Shown here piece by piece: positions 51,771 through 62,073 of a stretch of 64,000 nt of DNA. Where the stretch lies: contig NZ_AFWE01000176.1 of the NCBI RefSeq assembly GCF_000222585.1, positions 1 through 64,000 on the forward strand, in the 5' to 3' direction. This stretch comes from Vibrio scophthalmi LMG 19158 (GTDB lineage Bacteria; Pseudomonadota; Gammaproteobacteria; Enterobacterales; Vibrionaceae). Each line of letters starts with the position of its first letter. Position 1 is the stretch's first letter. Made by a program: the position numbers and the translations under genes. The notes under the pieces are model-generated. The model was not told the DNA's origin, searched no databases, and saw nothing but the letters and a program-made list of their open reading frames with translations.

Positions 51771-52403
51771 ATGGTTCTAGGTAAACCTCAAACCGATCCA
51801 ACATTAGAGTGGTTCCTTTCACACTGTCATATTCATAAGTACCCATCAAAAAGCACGCTAATCCACGCGGGCGAGAAAGCAGAAACTTTGTACTACATTG
51901 TTAAAGGTTCTGTTGCCGTACTTATTAAAGATGAAGAAGGTAAGGAGATGATCCTTTCTTACCTAAACCAAGGTGATTTCATCGGTGAGCTTGGTCTATT
52001 TGAAGAAGATCAAGAGCGTACCGCTTGGGTTCGTGCTAAATCTCCTTGTGAAGTAGCGGAAATCTCGTTCAAAAAATTCCGTCAGTTGATTCAGGTAAAC
52101 CCTGATATCCTAATGCGTCTTTCTTCACAGATGGCTCGTCGTCTACAAGTGACTAGCCAAAAAGTCGGCGACCTAGCCTTCCTAGACGTAACTGGCCGTA
52201 TTGCACAAACGCTACTAAACCTAGCGAAACAACCAGATGCAATGACTCACCCAGACGGCATGCAAATCAAGATCACTCGTCAAGAGATCGGTCAGATTGT
52301 TGGCTGTTCTCGTGAAACCGTTGGTCGTATCTTGAAGATGCTGGAAGAGCAGAACCTAATCTCTGCTCACGGTAAGACTATCGTTGTTTACGGTACGCGT
52401 TAA
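51771..52403 (+). CDS. crp: cAMP receptor protein (catabolite activator)
   Basis: This 210-residue global regulator has the cAMP pocket [18 protein letters not shown] (Arg-Thr-Ala-Trp) and the helix-turn-helix [21 protein letters not shown]. Length and the C-terminus KTIVVYGTR match E. coli CRP. It has its own promoter region and terminator. It would act on targets such as the amidohydrolase promoter proposed in this window. Confidence 0.98.
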   Translation: MVLGKPQTDPTLEWFLSHCHIHKYPSKSTLIHAGEKAETLYYIVKGSVAVLIKDEEGKEMILSYLNQGDFIGELGLFEEDQERTAWVRAKSPCEVAEISFKKFRQLIQVNPDILMRLSSQMARRLQVTSQKVGDLAFLDVTGRIAQTLLNLAKQPDAMTHPDGMQIKITRQEIGQIVGCSRETVGRILKMLEEQNLISAHGKTIVVYGTR

Positions 52404-52429
52404 TTCACATTGAATTAAGCAAGATTTAT

Positions 52430-52453
52430 AAAGCCACCTTCGGGTGGCTTTTT
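52430..52453 (+). terminator. Rho-independent terminator after crp
   Basis: AAAGCCACC and GGTGGCTTT form a 9-bp stem capped by a TTCG tetraloop and followed by T5. Confidence 0.95.
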
Positions 52454-52477
52454 CTATATTTAAGCGCTAAAAAGCTA

Positions 52478-52535
52478 AGAGTTGAGAAACGAGACTTTAG
52501 AGCCGACACGCCAACCCTCTCGACTCTCATTTCTA
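52478..52535. repeat. Second GAGA-type low-complexity tract
   Basis: AAGAGTTGAGAAACGAGAC on the plus strand is followed by CCCTCTCGACTCTCATTTC, so related GAGAGTYGAGA units occur in both orientations. It resembles the tract at 34571-34655. It sits between the crp terminator and the DUF1338 gene. Confidence 0.5.
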
Positions 52536-52542
52536 CAATCTC

Positions 52543-52561
52543 AAACGAAGTCCCTTCGTTT
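52543..52561. repeat. Short perfect hairpin at the DUF1338 stop
   Basis: AAACGAAG and CTTCGTTT form an 8-bp stem with a 3-base loop, overlapping the stop codon of the DUF1338 gene. Only three U follow on the minus strand, so termination here would be weak. Confidence 0.4.
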
Positions 52562-53351
52562 ACGAGTTGGTACTCTCAAAGATCTTATCTGCAGAGGCGG
52601 CGACGAACCCACGGTATAACTCACCATTAGGCATCGGATAACGCTTGGCAAACTCATAAAAACCACCAGGCAGCAACACCACGCCATCATCAAATTCGAC
52701 CTGTACTTTATCGGCCATGGTTGATGATTGCTCTAGCAGTACTTCAGGTGAACCTTTGACTTCCCCACCCGCTTGGTTAATGACAAACCCCACTGACGAC
52801 AGGTGATCATTCACCTGTTGAACCTCATCAAACTGCTCAAGTTGATTGACACTGACTGTGAAATGATTCGCGCCATAACCATGAGCCGCCAACCAAGCTG
52901 CATACTCACTCTCTTCGGCCAACAATAAATAATCGTTATGGCTCAGTTGCCAAGGTCGACCTGCATATAGAAAGGCCTCACCTTGCATCTCATTTGGATC
53001 CACCTGTTCAACCAGCTTTTGCACAATCTGTTGCAACTGCTCAGAACATTCTTCCACTTTAAGTTGGCTAATGAATACCTTGGGTTGAGTGGCGTCAGGG
53101 TGCTCATAATGCTTTGCCAGCAATTTTTTACTTTCAAACAAGTAATCCCCCGCTTCTTGATAACCCAGCTCAATAAAAGGTTTCGCCAAAACATCCAACG
53201 CGACAGGGGAAAGGCTAAAGGTACGCAGAGCAATATGGTCGTTAATCAATGGCTCATTACGTTGCAATAGTTTGTGGACGTTTCCAGCTGACGGGCATAA
53301 GCGTTCAATATAATCATTCCATAATGATTCAAACAGTCGATCTGGCGTCAT
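52560..53351 (-). CDS. DUF1338-domain protein (2-oxoadipate dioxygenase/decarboxylase-like)
   Basis: This 263-residue protein belongs to DUF1338, which includes the iron-dependent HglS/YdcJ enzymes acting on 2-oxoadipate in lysine breakdown. Probable metal ligands are His in NDHIALRTF (about 39), His in ANHFTVSVN (about 161) and Glu in GFYEFAKRY (about 236). It lies after astCAD, but the terminator between astD and it indicates that it has its own promoter. The substrate is not proven; a role in amino acid catabolism is likely from context. Confidence 0.75.
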   Translation of the reverse strand: MTPDRLFESLWNDYIERLCPSAGNVHKLLQRNEPLINDHIALRTFSLSPVALDVLAKPFIELGYQEAGDYLFESKKLLAKHYEHPDATQPKVFISQLKVEECSEQLQQIVQKLVEQVDPNEMQGEAFLYAGRPWQLSHNDYLLLAEESEYAAWLAAHGYGANHFTVSVNQLEQFDEVQQVNDHLSSVGFVINQAGGEVKGSPEVLLEQSSTMADKVQVEFDDGVVLLPGGFYEFAKRYPMPNGELYRGFVAASADKIFESTNS

Positions 53352-53413
53352 AACGCCTCCTTGGAATTATTTTTGTCTCGATATTCTTGGTAAGGATTAT
53401 TAGTGTAGTAAAA

Positions 53414-53448
53414 GAAAAGGCCAGTGGAGCATTTTCTCTGGCCTTTTC
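53414..53448 (-). terminator. Rho-independent terminator after astD
   Basis: GAAAAGGCCAG and CTGGCCTTTTC form an 11-bp stem. It lies 13 bases after the astD stop and can act in both directions. It separates astD from the DUF1338 gene. Confidence 0.85.
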
Positions 53449-53461
53449 GATGGTCGGTTAA

Positions 53462-54919
53462 TTACAGTGACAAGCCCGGGCTCAATGTCTCGGGAAGTTC
53501 GGTTTGATCCCCTTCCACCGAGGCCATCGGATAAGCACAATAATCAGCTGCGTAGTAAGCGCTTGGCCGTAAATTTCCCGACGCTCCTGGCCCGCCAAAT
53601 GGTGCATCACCGCTCGCGCCGGTTAGCGGTCGATTGCGATTAACGATGCCAGCGCGAATATGTTCCACAAAATAGGCCCACTCACTCTCTTGGGTTGTCA
53701 CCAATCCTGCTGATAGACCAAAGCGGCTATCATTCGCAAGCTCCACCGCTTGCTCTAAGGTTTGATAACGGATCACTTGCAGGAGTGGCCCAAAGTATTC
53801 TTCATCCGGTAGCGACGTAATCTCGCTGACATCAATAATACCCGGTGAGACGAACGCAGCATCACCTGCAGTAGCTTCGACTAAACTCAGCCCACCCAAT
53901 GACTGCAAGTTAGCTTGAGCCGCCAAAATAGCCTGCGCGGCGGCTAAAGATATCTGTGAGCCCATAAAAGGGGCGGGTTCGGCAAATGGCTCATCGATGA
54001 CGATCTTTTTCGTCGCGCTGAGTAACTTATTCAGCAGCACATCACCATTTTCACCACTAGGAAGGTAAAGTCGACGCGCACAAGTACAGCGCTGACCGGC
54101 ACTAATAAAGGCCGATTGAATAATGGTATACACAGCCGCACCCACATCACCATAGTGAGGTGAGATGATCATCGGGTTATTACCGCCCATCTCCAATGCC
54201 AACATCTTGTCCGGTTGTCCGGCAAATTGACGATGGAGCAGATGACCCGTATTCGCACTCCCGGTAAACAACAAGCCATCAATGCCTTTAGATTGGGCTA
54301 ACGCCACTCCGGTCTCTTTCGCGCCTTGAATAAGATTAATCACTCCATCTGGCAGTCCTGCTTTTTGCCATAGTTTGATCATAAACTCCCCCGTTGCCGG
54401 AGTTTGCTCAGAAGGCTTAAACACCACCGTATTACCAGCGAGTAATGCTGGGACGATATGACCATTTGGCAAGTGGGCCGGAAAGTTATATGGGCCAAAA
54501 ACGGCCATCACGCCAAGTGGTCTATGGCGCAGTACGATTTGATTCCCTGCGGCTTCACGTTGCTTCTCGCCAGTTCGCTCATGGTAAGCACGAATCGAAA
54601 TAGCAATTTTGCCTGCAACGGCCGCCGCTTCTGTTCGGGTTTCCCATAATGGCTTACCAGTTTCCAGCGAAATCATTTCTGCAATCGACTCGGAATGATG
54701 TTTCACTAACTCAGCAAAGCGCAATACCAGCCTCTCGCGCTCACTAAAAGGCGTCTTCTTCCATGATAAAAACGCCTCTCTTGCGGCGCTTACTGCCGCA
54801 TCGACCTGAGCGGCAGTGGCGCTATCACTTTGCCAAATCAACTCGCCGTTATAAGGGCTAATTGAACTCATCGGTTCACCCTGCCCGGCGATCCATTGTC
54901 CTGCAATCCAATGTGACAT
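53462..54919 (-). CDS. astD: N-succinylglutamate 5-semialdehyde dehydrogenase
   Basis: This 485-residue NAD-dependent aldehyde dehydrogenase oxidises succinylglutamate semialdehyde, the fourth step of the AST pathway. ALEMGGNNP carries the general base Glu, and [11 protein letters not shown] the catalytic Cys. The start at 54919 has an AAGGA site; the frame extends two codons further. It lies 26 bases after astA. Confidence 0.95.
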   Translation of the reverse strand: MSHWIAGQWIAGQGEPMSSISPYNGELIWQSDSATAAQVDAAVSAAREAFLSWKKTPFSERERLVLRFAELVKHHSESIAEMISLETGKPLWETRTEAAAVAGKIAISIRAYHERTGEKQREAAGNQIVLRHRPLGVMAVFGPYNFPAHLPNGHIVPALLAGNTVVFKPSEQTPATGEFMIKLWQKAGLPDGVINLIQGAKETGVALAQSKGIDGLLFTGSANTGHLLHRQFAGQPDKMLALEMGGNNPMIISPHYGDVGAAVYTIIQSAFISAGQRCTCARRLYLPSGENGDVLLNKLLSATKKIVIDEPFAEPAPFMGSQISLAAAQAILAAQANLQSLGGLSLVEATAGDAAFVSPGIIDVSEITSLPDEEYFGPLLQVIRYQTLEQAVELANDSRFGLSAGLVTTQESEWAYFVEHIRAGIVNRNRPLTGASGDAPFGGPGASGNLRPSAYYAADYCAYPMASVEGDQTELPETLSPGLSL

Positions 54920-54945
54920 AACCAATTCCTTAGAGTCTGTTAGCG

Positions 54946-55965
54946 TTATAGGGGAAGCAAACGCACGTTATCGCCCTGCTGTACTTGCAAGGCATTGGCG
55001 ACATCACTGGAGATAATCACCGTATCTGTTGCTTGATCAAACGCTGCTTTCACTGCGACAGCGCGAAATTGTTCAAATGAGGTATTACTGATCAAAAAAT
55101 CTTGTGCACTGGCGTGCTGATCAATATGCACTTTGCCGCGAAATGAGTGACGTACCGATTCAATATTTTCACGATCACATTCCACGCTAGGGCCACCATC
55201 AAAGATGTCGACATAGTTACGGCAGGTAAACCCTTCCTTTTCAAGTAAGCGTAAAGCGGGCTTGGTGTTGTCATGCACTTGGCCGATCACCGCTTGCGCT
55301 TCTTTGCTGAGTAAGTTGACGTAGATGGGGAGTTTTGGCATTAAGTCGGCAATAAAGCCTTTCTTACCAATACCCGTTAAGTAATCGGCTAAGGTAAAAT
55401 CAATCGAAAAGAAGTGTTCTTGCAGCCATTGCCAAAAAGGGGAATTGCCCTCTTCATCGGAAACACCACGCATTTCGGCAAAAACTGTTTTAGAGAAGCG
55501 ATGGGGATGTTCAGCCATCATCAGAAAACGGCATTTCGACATCAATCGACCATTATTGCCACCGCGAAATTTAGGTCGCAAAAATAAGGTGCAGATTTCA
55601 CTACAGCCGGTGTAGTTATTACCAAAGGTCAGTAACTTCACCACATTGTTGACCCCAAGCTTCGGCGAAGAGTGAACGATGGTGCTGATGTGGTAAGAAT
55701 AGAATGGCACATCCCAACCGATCGCCGCTTCAATCCCTGTACAACCGGCAACTTCACCGCTAGCACTATCAAAGCCGACCATCAGGTAGCCTTCATCGCC
55801 CGGTTCACTCACATTCGGTTTGGCAAAGCTGTATTCAGAGTGGGTAATTCGGTTGGTCAACAATTCTTCATTGACCGGAAGTGATGTAAAACCGTGACCG
55901 GATTCCACTGCACAGGTATGCAGCGCATCATAATCTGACATAGCGATAGGACGAACAACCAGCAT
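54946..55965 (-). CDS. astA: Arginine N-succinyltransferase
   Basis: This 339-residue enzyme transfers succinyl from succinyl-CoA to arginine, the first and committed step of the AST route. [15 protein letters not shown] and [22 protein letters not shown] (CoA-binding) are typical. It is a single-subunit form. The gene is between astC and astD in the operon. Confidence 0.96.
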   Translation of the reverse strand: MLVVRPIAMSDYDALHTCAVESGHGFTSLPVNEELLTNRITHSEYSFAKPNVSEPGDEGYLMVGFDSASGEVAGCTGIEAAIGWDVPFYSYHISTIVHSSPKLGVNNVVKLLTFGNNYTGCSEICTLFLRPKFRGGNNGRLMSKCRFLMMAEHPHRFSKTVFAEMRGVSDEEGNSPFWQWLQEHFFSIDFTLADYLTGIGKKGFIADLMPKLPIYVNLLSKEAQAVIGQVHDNTKPALRLLEKEGFTCRNYVDIFDGGPSVECDRENIESVRHSFRGKVHIDQHASAQDFLISNTSFEQFRAVAVKAAFDQATDTVIISSDVANALQVQQGDNVRLLPL

Positions 55966-56025
55966 CGATACTCCCTCCTGATGCTTGGGAGGTTAACCGG
56001 ATGGCTAACCTCACCTCTTGCGATA

Positions 56026-57240
56026 TTATTGAACTAGTGAAGCGATCGCTTTCTCCAGTTTTTCTAATCCTTGAGCAATATCTTGGTGGCTAATCACCAA
56101 TGATGGGGTAAAACGCACCACGTTTGGCCCTGCAACCAACACCATCAAACCTTGTTCTCCCGCAGCCACAAGGACATCACGCGCACGCCCTTGCCACTGT
56201 TCATTGAGCGCAGCACCAAGTAGTAACCCTTTACCACGGATTTCGCTAAATATTGGATACTTATCATTAATCTTAGCCAATCCTTGACGAAATAGCGCTT
56301 CACGCTCCGCCACGCCCGCTAGGGTTTCCGGTTGGCTAACCACATCCACGACCGCTTCTGCTACTGCACAAGCTAGAGGGTTACCCCCATAAGTTGAGCC
56401 ATGGGTGCCCACTTTTAGGTGCTCGGCCAGCTTAGTGGTGGTCAACATCGCACCGATAGGAAAGCCACCGCCGAGTGATTTAGCGGTACTTAAAATATCT
56501 GGCGTAATGCCTAAGCCTTGATATGCATAAAAGTGGCCGGTACGTCCGTTGCCCGTTTGTACTTCATCGAAAATCAATAGTGCGTTGTGCTGATGACAGA
56601 CCTCACGAACCGCTTGAATAAACTCCTCACTCGGTTCAATGATGCCGCCCTCACCTTGCAAAGGTTCCATCATAATCGCACAAGTACGCGACGAAACATG
56701 CTGACGTAGCGCTTCAACATCATTGTATGGAAGGTGAGTAATGTCGCCAGGTTTTGGGCCAAAGCCATCGGAATAAGCTTCCTGCCCACCGACAGTTACG
56801 GTAAAGAAGGTGCGACCATGAAACCCCTGTTTAAAGGCAATGATCTCTGATTTTTCGGCACCATACACATCAGCAGAATAACGGCGAGCCAATTTTAAAG
56901 CCGCTTCATTCGCTTCCGCGCCTGAGTTGGCAAAAAAGACTTTATCGGCGAAACACAGATCGGTCAGTTTTTTTGCTAAACGTAAAGCAGGCTCATTCGT
57001 CATCACATTGCTCAGGTGCCATATTTTCTGCCCTTGCTCGGTTAATGCTTTCACCATTGCCGGATGGCAGTGCCCCAAACAACTCACCGCGATCCCGCCA
57101 GCAAAGTCGATATATTCATTACCTTGCTGATCCCAAACGCGCGCGCCCTCGCCTTTTACTGGAACCATCTCCATCGGGCTATAGCAAGGCACCATCACCT
57201 CATCAAATAAACCGCGTTGTACTTGCATTTCTTCCGTCAT
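56026..57240 (-). CDS. astC: Succinylornithine/acetylornithine aminotransferase
   Basis: From ATG 57240, with GAGGGA before it, the product has 404 residues. It is a PLP-dependent class III aminotransferase. [30 protein letters not shown] and the PLP lysine in STAKSLGGG (about 251) are all present. In Vibrio one enzyme serves both arginine synthesis (ArgD) and succinylornithine breakdown (AstC), so both names apply. It is the first gene of the ast operon and lies beside pabA, as argD does in E. coli. Confidence 0.9.
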   Translation of the reverse strand: MTEEMQVQRGLFDEVMVPCYSPMEMVPVKGEGARVWDQQGNEYIDFAGGIAVSCLGHCHPAMVKALTEQGQKIWHLSNVMTNEPALRLAKKLTDLCFADKVFFANSGAEANEAALKLARRYSADVYGAEKSEIIAFKQGFHGRTFFTVTVGGQEAYSDGFGPKPGDITHLPYNDVEALRQHVSSRTCAIMMEPLQGEGGIIEPSEEFIQAVREVCHQHNALLIFDEVQTGNGRTGHFYAYQGLGITPDILSTAKSLGGGFPIGAMLTTTKLAEHLKVGTHGSTYGGNPLACAVAEAVVDVVSQPETLAGVAEREALFRQGLAKINDKYPIFSEIRGKGLLLGAALNEQWQGRARDVLVAAGEQGLMVLVAGPNVVRFTPSLVISHQDIAQGLEKLEKAIASLVQ

Positions 57241-57733
57241 CGCACATTCCCTCTTAATACCGCAGCCAATGTCAGTTAGGCATATCACATCTACTAATAA
57301 GTATAGAAACCAGAATTTATATTGCACATTGACTAATACGGCATTGTATTTACATTTAATTAACCTTTTCAATAGTGGTTTATGCTTTTTAAATTCAATA
57401 CAGATTAAGCCGCATCACTATAGATGACTATTTATGCACCACAACGGCGAAAGAGAGAAGCGATTTATTATTATGCTTGCTATAAGCAGAAGTTAAATCG
57501 CAGTCGATAGGATTAACAGAATAGCGATGATGTAGGGTGGAACAGCTTAATGAGGCGACTACGTGATGGCGCAAAATGCCGCAACACAATGGCGACATAA
57601 CCGCGACATAACGAATAGTTTTGCAGATTAATTAGATAACGGCGATAACGACAACAATGTTAAGAAAGGTGATCCACCTCAGCCTTTAACAGCATCTCGG
57701 ACAGCAACAAAGTCGCCATAATTTACTTAGTGA
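57241..57733. other. astC-pabA intergenic region
   Basis: This 493-base AT-rich gap holds the ast promoter. TTTTTAAATTCA near 57385-57397 has one good half of an ArgR box (ATTCA). A direct repeat GCGACATAAC(C/G) occurs at 57592-57613. No coding frame of significance, no RNA gene and no terminator-like stem for pabA were seen. Confidence 0.4.
57592..57613 (+). repeat. 11-base direct repeat in the astC-pabA gap
   Basis: GCGACATAACC and GCGACATAACG are adjacent direct copies differing in the last base. A degenerate third unit (GGCGATAACGACAAC) follows about 30 bases downstream. Confidence 0.5.
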
Positions 57734-58312
57734 TTAGCGAGCGAGGAAGTTTGCCAACAACTGGTGGCCTTGCTCCGTTTTGATGGATTCTGGGTGAAAT
57801 TGCACCGCATCAATCGGCAAGGTTTTATGTTGATAGCCCATGATTTCGTCCATGCTGCCATCTTCATTCTCAGTCCAAGCCGTCAATTCAAAACAATCCG
57901 CTAGTGAGTCAGCTTTGACGACTAATGAATGGTATCGCGTGACCGTTAGCGGATTATTCAGTCCTTGAAAGACACTACGACCAGTATGGCGAATCGGTGA
58001 GGTTTTACCGTGCATCACTTGTCGTGCTCGAACCACTTCAGCGCCAAATACCTGAGCAATCGCTTGATGTCCAAGGCAAACCCCTAAAATCGGTAGCTTA
58101 CCGGCAAAGTGTTCTATCGCAGCTAATGAGATGCCCGCTTCATTGGGTGTACATGGGCCAGGAGATATCACCAGATGGGTGGGTTGCAAAGCTTCAATGC
58201 CAGCCAAATCAATTTTATCGTTTCGCACTACCTGCACTTCTACGCCAAGTTCGCAAAAATATTGGTATAGGTTGTAGGTAAACGAATCGTAATTATCGAT
58301 GATCAGCAACAT
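57734..58312 (-). CDS. pabA: Aminodeoxychorismate/anthranilate synthase component II
   Basis: This 192-residue glutamine amidotransferase supplies ammonia to chorismate-using synthases (folate pathway with PabB). The class I triad is visible: Cys in [11 protein letters not shown] (about 79), His and Glu in [11 protein letters not shown] (about 168-171). The start at 58312 ([15 protein letters not shown]) matches the family. Neighbouring argD/astC is conserved in gamma-proteobacteria, which argues for PabA rather than TrpG. Confidence 0.9.
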   Translation of the reverse strand: MLLIIDNYDSFTYNLYQYFCELGVEVQVVRNDKIDLAGIEALQPTHLVISPGPCTPNEAGISLAAIEHFAGKLPILGVCLGHQAIAQVFGAEVVRARQVMHGKTSPIRHTGRSVFQGLNNPLTVTRYHSLVVKADSLADCFELTAWTENEDGSMDEIMGYQHKTLPIDAVQFHPESIKTEQGHQLLANFLAR

Positions 58313-58419
58313 GACAGAAATACAGCTCTCCACTTATTGGAGGCGTATTGTGCAATAGTGCGCCACAAAGGCAAAGTAAAACTTATCGTCTGCCGATAGA
58401 CGACTGATGTGGATCATAT

Positions 58420-58446
58420 AAAAAGGCCAGCATTCTGCTGGCCTTA
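58420..58446 (-). terminator. Rho-independent terminator after trpS
   Basis: AAGGCCAGCA and TGCTGGCCTT form a 10-bp perfect stem with a 3-base loop, followed by a short U run on the minus strand. Confidence 0.9.
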
Positions 58447-58480
58447 AATATTCATGAATAGACTGACTTAATTGACCCGC

Positions 58481-59497
58481 TTATGGGCGAGTAACAAAAC
58501 CTACCGCTTCATAAACTTTCTTCAATGTCACGGCTGCGCGAGCTGAGGCTTTTTCCGCACCTTGCTTCATCACTTGATCCATATAAGCACGGTCAGCACG
58601 AATACGGTGGTATTCTGCTTGAATAGGCTCAAGCATTGTCACCAAAGCTTCGCCTACATCTTTCTTAAATGGGCCGTACATTTCTACGCCTTGGTACTTC
58701 GCTTCAATCTCAGCAAAGCTCATACCCGTTGCTGCCGAGTACAGACTCATTAGATTTGAGATACCCGCTTTGTTTTCCCAATCGCTGGCAATACGCGGTG
58801 GCGTTTCAGCATCTGTTTGCGCTTTGTTGATCTTCTTAATGATCGACTTAGGCTCTTCAAGCAGAGTAATAACGTTTTTACGGTTATCATCTGATTTAGA
58901 CATCTTCTTCGTCGCATCTTGCAAGCTCATTACACGCGCATTCACTTGTGGAATGTACGGTTCTGGCACTTGGAAGATTGGCGCTTCTGGGCTGTAGATA
59001 TTGTTGAAACGCGTCGCGATATCGCGAGCCAATTCTAAGTGCTGCTTCTGGTCATTGCCCACAGGGACTTGATGCGCGCCGTACAACAAAATATCGGCAG
59101 CCATTAGCACTGGGTAACCAAATAGGCCCGCATTCACATCATTCGCGTAGCGTGCTGACTTATCTTTAAACTGAGTCATACGGCTCAATTCGCCCATTTG
59201 GGTGTAGCAGTTAAGAAGCCAACCAAGTTGAGCATGCTCTGGTACATGTGACTGAACAAATAGCGTGCTCTTCTGTGGATCAACACCAACGGCAAGACAG
59301 ATTGCTAATGCGTCTAGAGTTGCTTCGTGCAATGCTTTCGGGTCTTGACGAACCGTAATCGCATGCAGGTCAACCACGCAGTATTGGCAATCGTAATCAT
59401 CTTGCATCTGTTGCCATTGACGTAGAGCACCCAAGTAATTACCGATACTTAGTTCACCTGATGGTTGAACGCCACTCAATACGATGGGCTTGCTCAT
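58481..59497 (-). CDS. trpS: Tryptophanyl-tRNA synthetase
   Basis: This 338-residue class I synthetase charges tRNA-Trp. The HIGH-like [14 protein letters not shown] lies near residues 12-25 and the KMSKS loop [11 protein letters not shown] near 196. It is the standard TrpRS, not the drug-resistant type II. It has its own promoter after the gph terminator, in the aroB-damX-dam-rpe-gph-trpS gene order. Confidence 0.97.
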   Translation of the reverse strand: MSKPIVLSGVQPSGELSIGNYLGALRQWQQMQDDYDCQYCVVDLHAITVRQDPKALHEATLDALAICLAVGVDPQKSTLFVQSHVPEHAQLGWLLNCYTQMGELSRMTQFKDKSARYANDVNAGLFGYPVLMAADILLYGAHQVPVGNDQKQHLELARDIATRFNNIYSPEAPIFQVPEPYIPQVNARVMSLQDATKKMSKSDDNRKNVITLLEEPKSIIKKINKAQTDAETPPRIASDWENKAGISNLMSLYSAATGMSFAEIEAKYQGVEMYGPFKKDVGEALVTMLEPIQAEYHRIRADRAYMDQVMKQGAEKASARAAVTLKKVYEAVGFVTRP

Positions 59498-59534
59498 GGA
59501 TGGATTCCTTTGAATTCTTAATTTAATAAAATAG

Positions 59535-59568
59535 AAAAAACCGTCCAGCCTTTAGCTGGACGGTTTTC
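59535..59568 (-). terminator. Rho-independent terminator after gph
   Basis: AAAACCGTCCAGC and GCTGGACGGTTTT form a 13-bp stem with a 5-base loop, followed by U residues on the minus strand. It separates gph from trpS. Confidence 0.93.
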
Positions 59569-59613
59569 TCAGTGTACTCATTGATAAGTATTTTGAAAGA
59601 TCTTTTGTTGCGC

Positions 59614-60294
59614 TTAGGCAGAAACAGCGATCACTTCGAGTAATTCTGCGATGTTATCCGCGACAAAATCTGGCTCTGAGACTGAAATAGCTTCACCGTG
59701 ATTGTAGCCATAAGTCAGACCAAACGAATGACAACCGGCGTTTTTCGCCGCTAAGATGTCATTTTTCGAATCGCCAACCATCAACATCTCACTTGGTGTG
59801 CAGCCATGCTTCTCTAGCAACCAGTTTAATGCGACTGGATTTGGCTTACGCTCAGGAAACGCATCACCACCGAATACATCAGTGAAGTATTTGGCGATGT
59901 CGTGCTTAGCCAACACATCAGGGACAAACTTCGATGGCTTATTGGTGACTAGCGCCAAAATAAAGCCCGCTTGTTGTAACGCGGCTAAGGTCTCTTTTAC
60001 TGCTGGGTAAAGGTGGCTGAGCTTATGACCACTCTTATCATAGAAGTCATCAAACAACACACGCCCTTGTGCTAAGAGTTCAGGACTTAGCTCTGGGTTA
60101 ATCGTCAAGCTTTGGCTTAATGCACGACCAATTAAGATGTCTGCGCCATTGCCAACGTAGTCACGAACTTGCTCTTCGCTCACGGCAGAAAAACCCAGTG
60201 CTTGTACCGCTTGATCAGCAGCAACGGCGAGATCTGGCACGCTATCAAGCAATGTACCATCAAGATCAAAGGCGATCAGTTTTAACTCTTTCAA
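59614..60294 (-). CDS. gph: Phosphoglycolate phosphatase
   Basis: This 226-residue HAD hydrolase removes 2-phosphoglycolate formed during repair of oxidised DNA ends. AFDLDGTLLDS (nucleophile Asp9), LVTNKP and VGDSKNDILAAKNAG are motifs I, II and IV. It follows rpe by 25 bases in the dam cluster. Confidence 0.95.
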   Translation of the reverse strand: MKELKLIAFDLDGTLLDSVPDLAVAADQAVQALGFSAVSEEQVRDYVGNGADILIGRALSQSLTINPELSPELLAQGRVLFDDFYDKSGHKLSHLYPAVKETLAALQQAGFILALVTNKPSKFVPDVLAKHDIAKYFTDVFGGDAFPERKPNPVALNWLLEKHGCTPSEMLMVGDSKNDILAAKNAGCHSFGLTYGYNHGEAISVSEPDFVADNIAELLEVIAVSA

Positions 60295-60319
60295 TGCTCT
60301 ATCCTACTACTCAGCTTAC

Positions 60320-60991
60320 TTATTTCGCTTTAGCGAGTTCTGTGCGCATTTCATCGATCACTTGCTTGTAGTCTGGCTGGCTGAAAATAGCCGAACCTGC
60401 CACAAACATATCTGCACCGGCTTCTGCGATTTCGCGGATATTATCCACCTTCACGCCACCGTCGATTTCTAGACGAATATCGCGACCTGATTCGTCAATC
60501 ATTTTGCGCACAGCGCGTAATTTATCCAAGGTATTTGGAATGAATGATTGACCACCGAAGCCCGGATTTACTGACATCAATAAGATCATATCCACCTTAT
60601 CCATGATGTATTCAAGGTGTGCCAGTGGCGTTGCTGGATTGAGAACCACACCTGCTTTACAGCCGTGTTCTTTGATCAGTTGTAGGGTGCGATCAACGTG
60701 ATCTGAAGCTTCAATATGGAAGGTAATCATGCTCGCGCCGGCTTTAGCAAAGTCAGGTACGATACTATCAACCGGTTTCACCATTAGGTGTACATCGATT
60801 GGGGCAGTAATACCGTAGTCACGCAGGGCTTTACACACAGGCGCGCCAAAAGTCAGGTTTGGCACATAGTGGTTGTCCATAACATCGAAGTGCACAACAT
60901 CAGCACCGGCGGCGAGAACTTTCTCTACGTCTTCACCAAGACGAGCAAAATCTGCAGACAGAATCGACGGAGCGATAAGGAAATCTTTCAT
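60320..60991 (-). CDS. rpe: Ribulose-phosphate 3-epimerase
   Basis: This 223-residue TIM-barrel enzyme interconverts ribulose 5-phosphate and xylulose 5-phosphate. [27 protein letters not shown] and [13 protein letters not shown] hold the metal and phosphate sites. It lies between dam and gph, 103 bases from dam. Confidence 0.97.
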   Translation of the reverse strand: MKDFLIAPSILSADFARLGEDVEKVLAAGADVVHFDVMDNHYVPNLTFGAPVCKALRDYGITAPIDVHLMVKPVDSIVPDFAKAGASMITFHIEASDHVDRTLQLIKEHGCKAGVVLNPATPLAHLEYIMDKVDMILLMSVNPGFGGQSFIPNTLDKLRAVRKMIDESGRDIRLEIDGGVKVDNIREIAEAGADMFVAGSAIFSQPDYKQVIDEMRTELAKAK

Positions 60992-61094
60992 ACCTGACCT
61001 CTATAATAATTAGCATCATTGCGTAAATTTGGCGCAATTCTACCGAAGCGATCAGGCAGATGATAGAGGTATTAACAGAAATGTGTGCTTGGGC

Positions 61095-61949
61095 TTATTC
61101 GCCGTTGTGACCGGTTTCGGTTTCACACGGGTTCTCAGCACGGAATAAAGCGAGCAGCTCATCGACTTTATTGCGACCGGCACCATTGCGGCTGATGGTG
61201 CGTTTAACCTTCACCACATTCAATTCAGCGCCATGATAGAGACGACGAGTTAAGGTCGTATCATGGTTAGAAATAAGAACCGGAATACCGCGTTGTTTTG
61301 CCGCCGTTTCAGCAACATTGGCCAGCGCGGCTTGATCGTCTAACGAAAAACCATTGCCTGCATACGAGGTAAAGTTTGCCGTGGTTGAAAGTGGCGCATA
61401 AGGAGGATCACAATAAACCACGCTGCCTTTACGCGCGCGTTTAAAAGTCTCTTGGTAGCCTTCGCAAACAAAAGTGGCTTTCTTCGCTTTCTCTGCGAAA
61501 AACTCCAACTCTTTTTCTGGGAAGTACGGTTTTTTGTACGAACCAAATGGCACGTTGAAGCCGCCTTTTTTGTTGTAACGGCATAGGCCATTAAAACCAA
61601 AACGGTTCATATAGAGAAAAGCGAGTGAGCGATACATCACGTCATCAGTTTGGTTAAACTGTGCGCGTACATCTAAGTAAAATTCTTTGCGGTTGTTTTC
61701 GGCAATAAACCAACGTTTCGCTTCGCTGATATAATCTTCTGGGCTTTCTTTGAGAAGATTGTAGAGATTAATCAAATCAGGATTGATGTCCGCGAGCAGA
61801 TATTGATCATAGTCGGTATTAAGAAAAACCGAACCTGCACCAACAAACGGTTCTACCAACTTGCGTGCTTCAGGCAGATGACGCTGAATGTCTTCAACTA
61901 ATCCGTATTTTCCACCAGCCCATTTAAGGAAGGCACGCTGCTTTTTCAT
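61095..61949 (-). CDS. dam: DNA adenine methyltransferase (GATC)
   Basis: This 284-residue enzyme methylates adenine in GATC, marking the parental strand for mismatch repair and controlling replication initiation. FLKWAGGKYGLV (SAM motif), EPFVGAGSVFLN and the catalytic DPPYAPLS (about 180) are present in the order of the alpha group. In Vibrio dam is usually essential. It is in the aroB-damX-dam-rpe order. Confidence 0.97.
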   Translation of the reverse strand: MKKQRAFLKWAGGKYGLVEDIQRHLPEARKLVEPFVGAGSVFLNTDYDQYLLADINPDLINLYNLLKESPEDYISEAKRWFIAENNRKEFYLDVRAQFNQTDDVMYRSLAFLYMNRFGFNGLCRYNKKGGFNVPFGSYKKPYFPEKELEFFAEKAKKATFVCEGYQETFKRARKGSVVYCDPPYAPLSTTANFTSYAGNGFSLDDQAALANVAETAAKQRGIPVLISNHDTTLTRRLYHGAELNVVKVKRTISRNGAGRNKVDELLALFRAENPCETETGHNGE

Positions 61950-62036
61950 TGACTGCTCTATTTATCAACCACAAATTAAGGGTGCGGAATGTAACATATT
62001 TCACGCCATACCCAAAGCGATTGGCGTACTCAATTC

Positions 62037-62064
62037 GGCTGAGTGAGCAGAAAGCGACTCAGCC
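62037..62064. repeat. Hairpin between damX and dam
   Basis: GGCTGAGT (62037-62044) and ACTCAGCC (62057-62064) form a perfect 8-bp stem with a 12-base loop. It lies 9 bases beyond the damX stop. No U run follows, so it may modulate readthrough or stability rather than terminate. Confidence 0.55.
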
Positions 62065-62073
62065 TATCTCGAA

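Noticed and set aside
57380-57400. ArgR box before astC
   Set aside because: Only one half-site (ATTCA) is good; the other half fails at several positions, so it is mentioned only in the intergenic entry.
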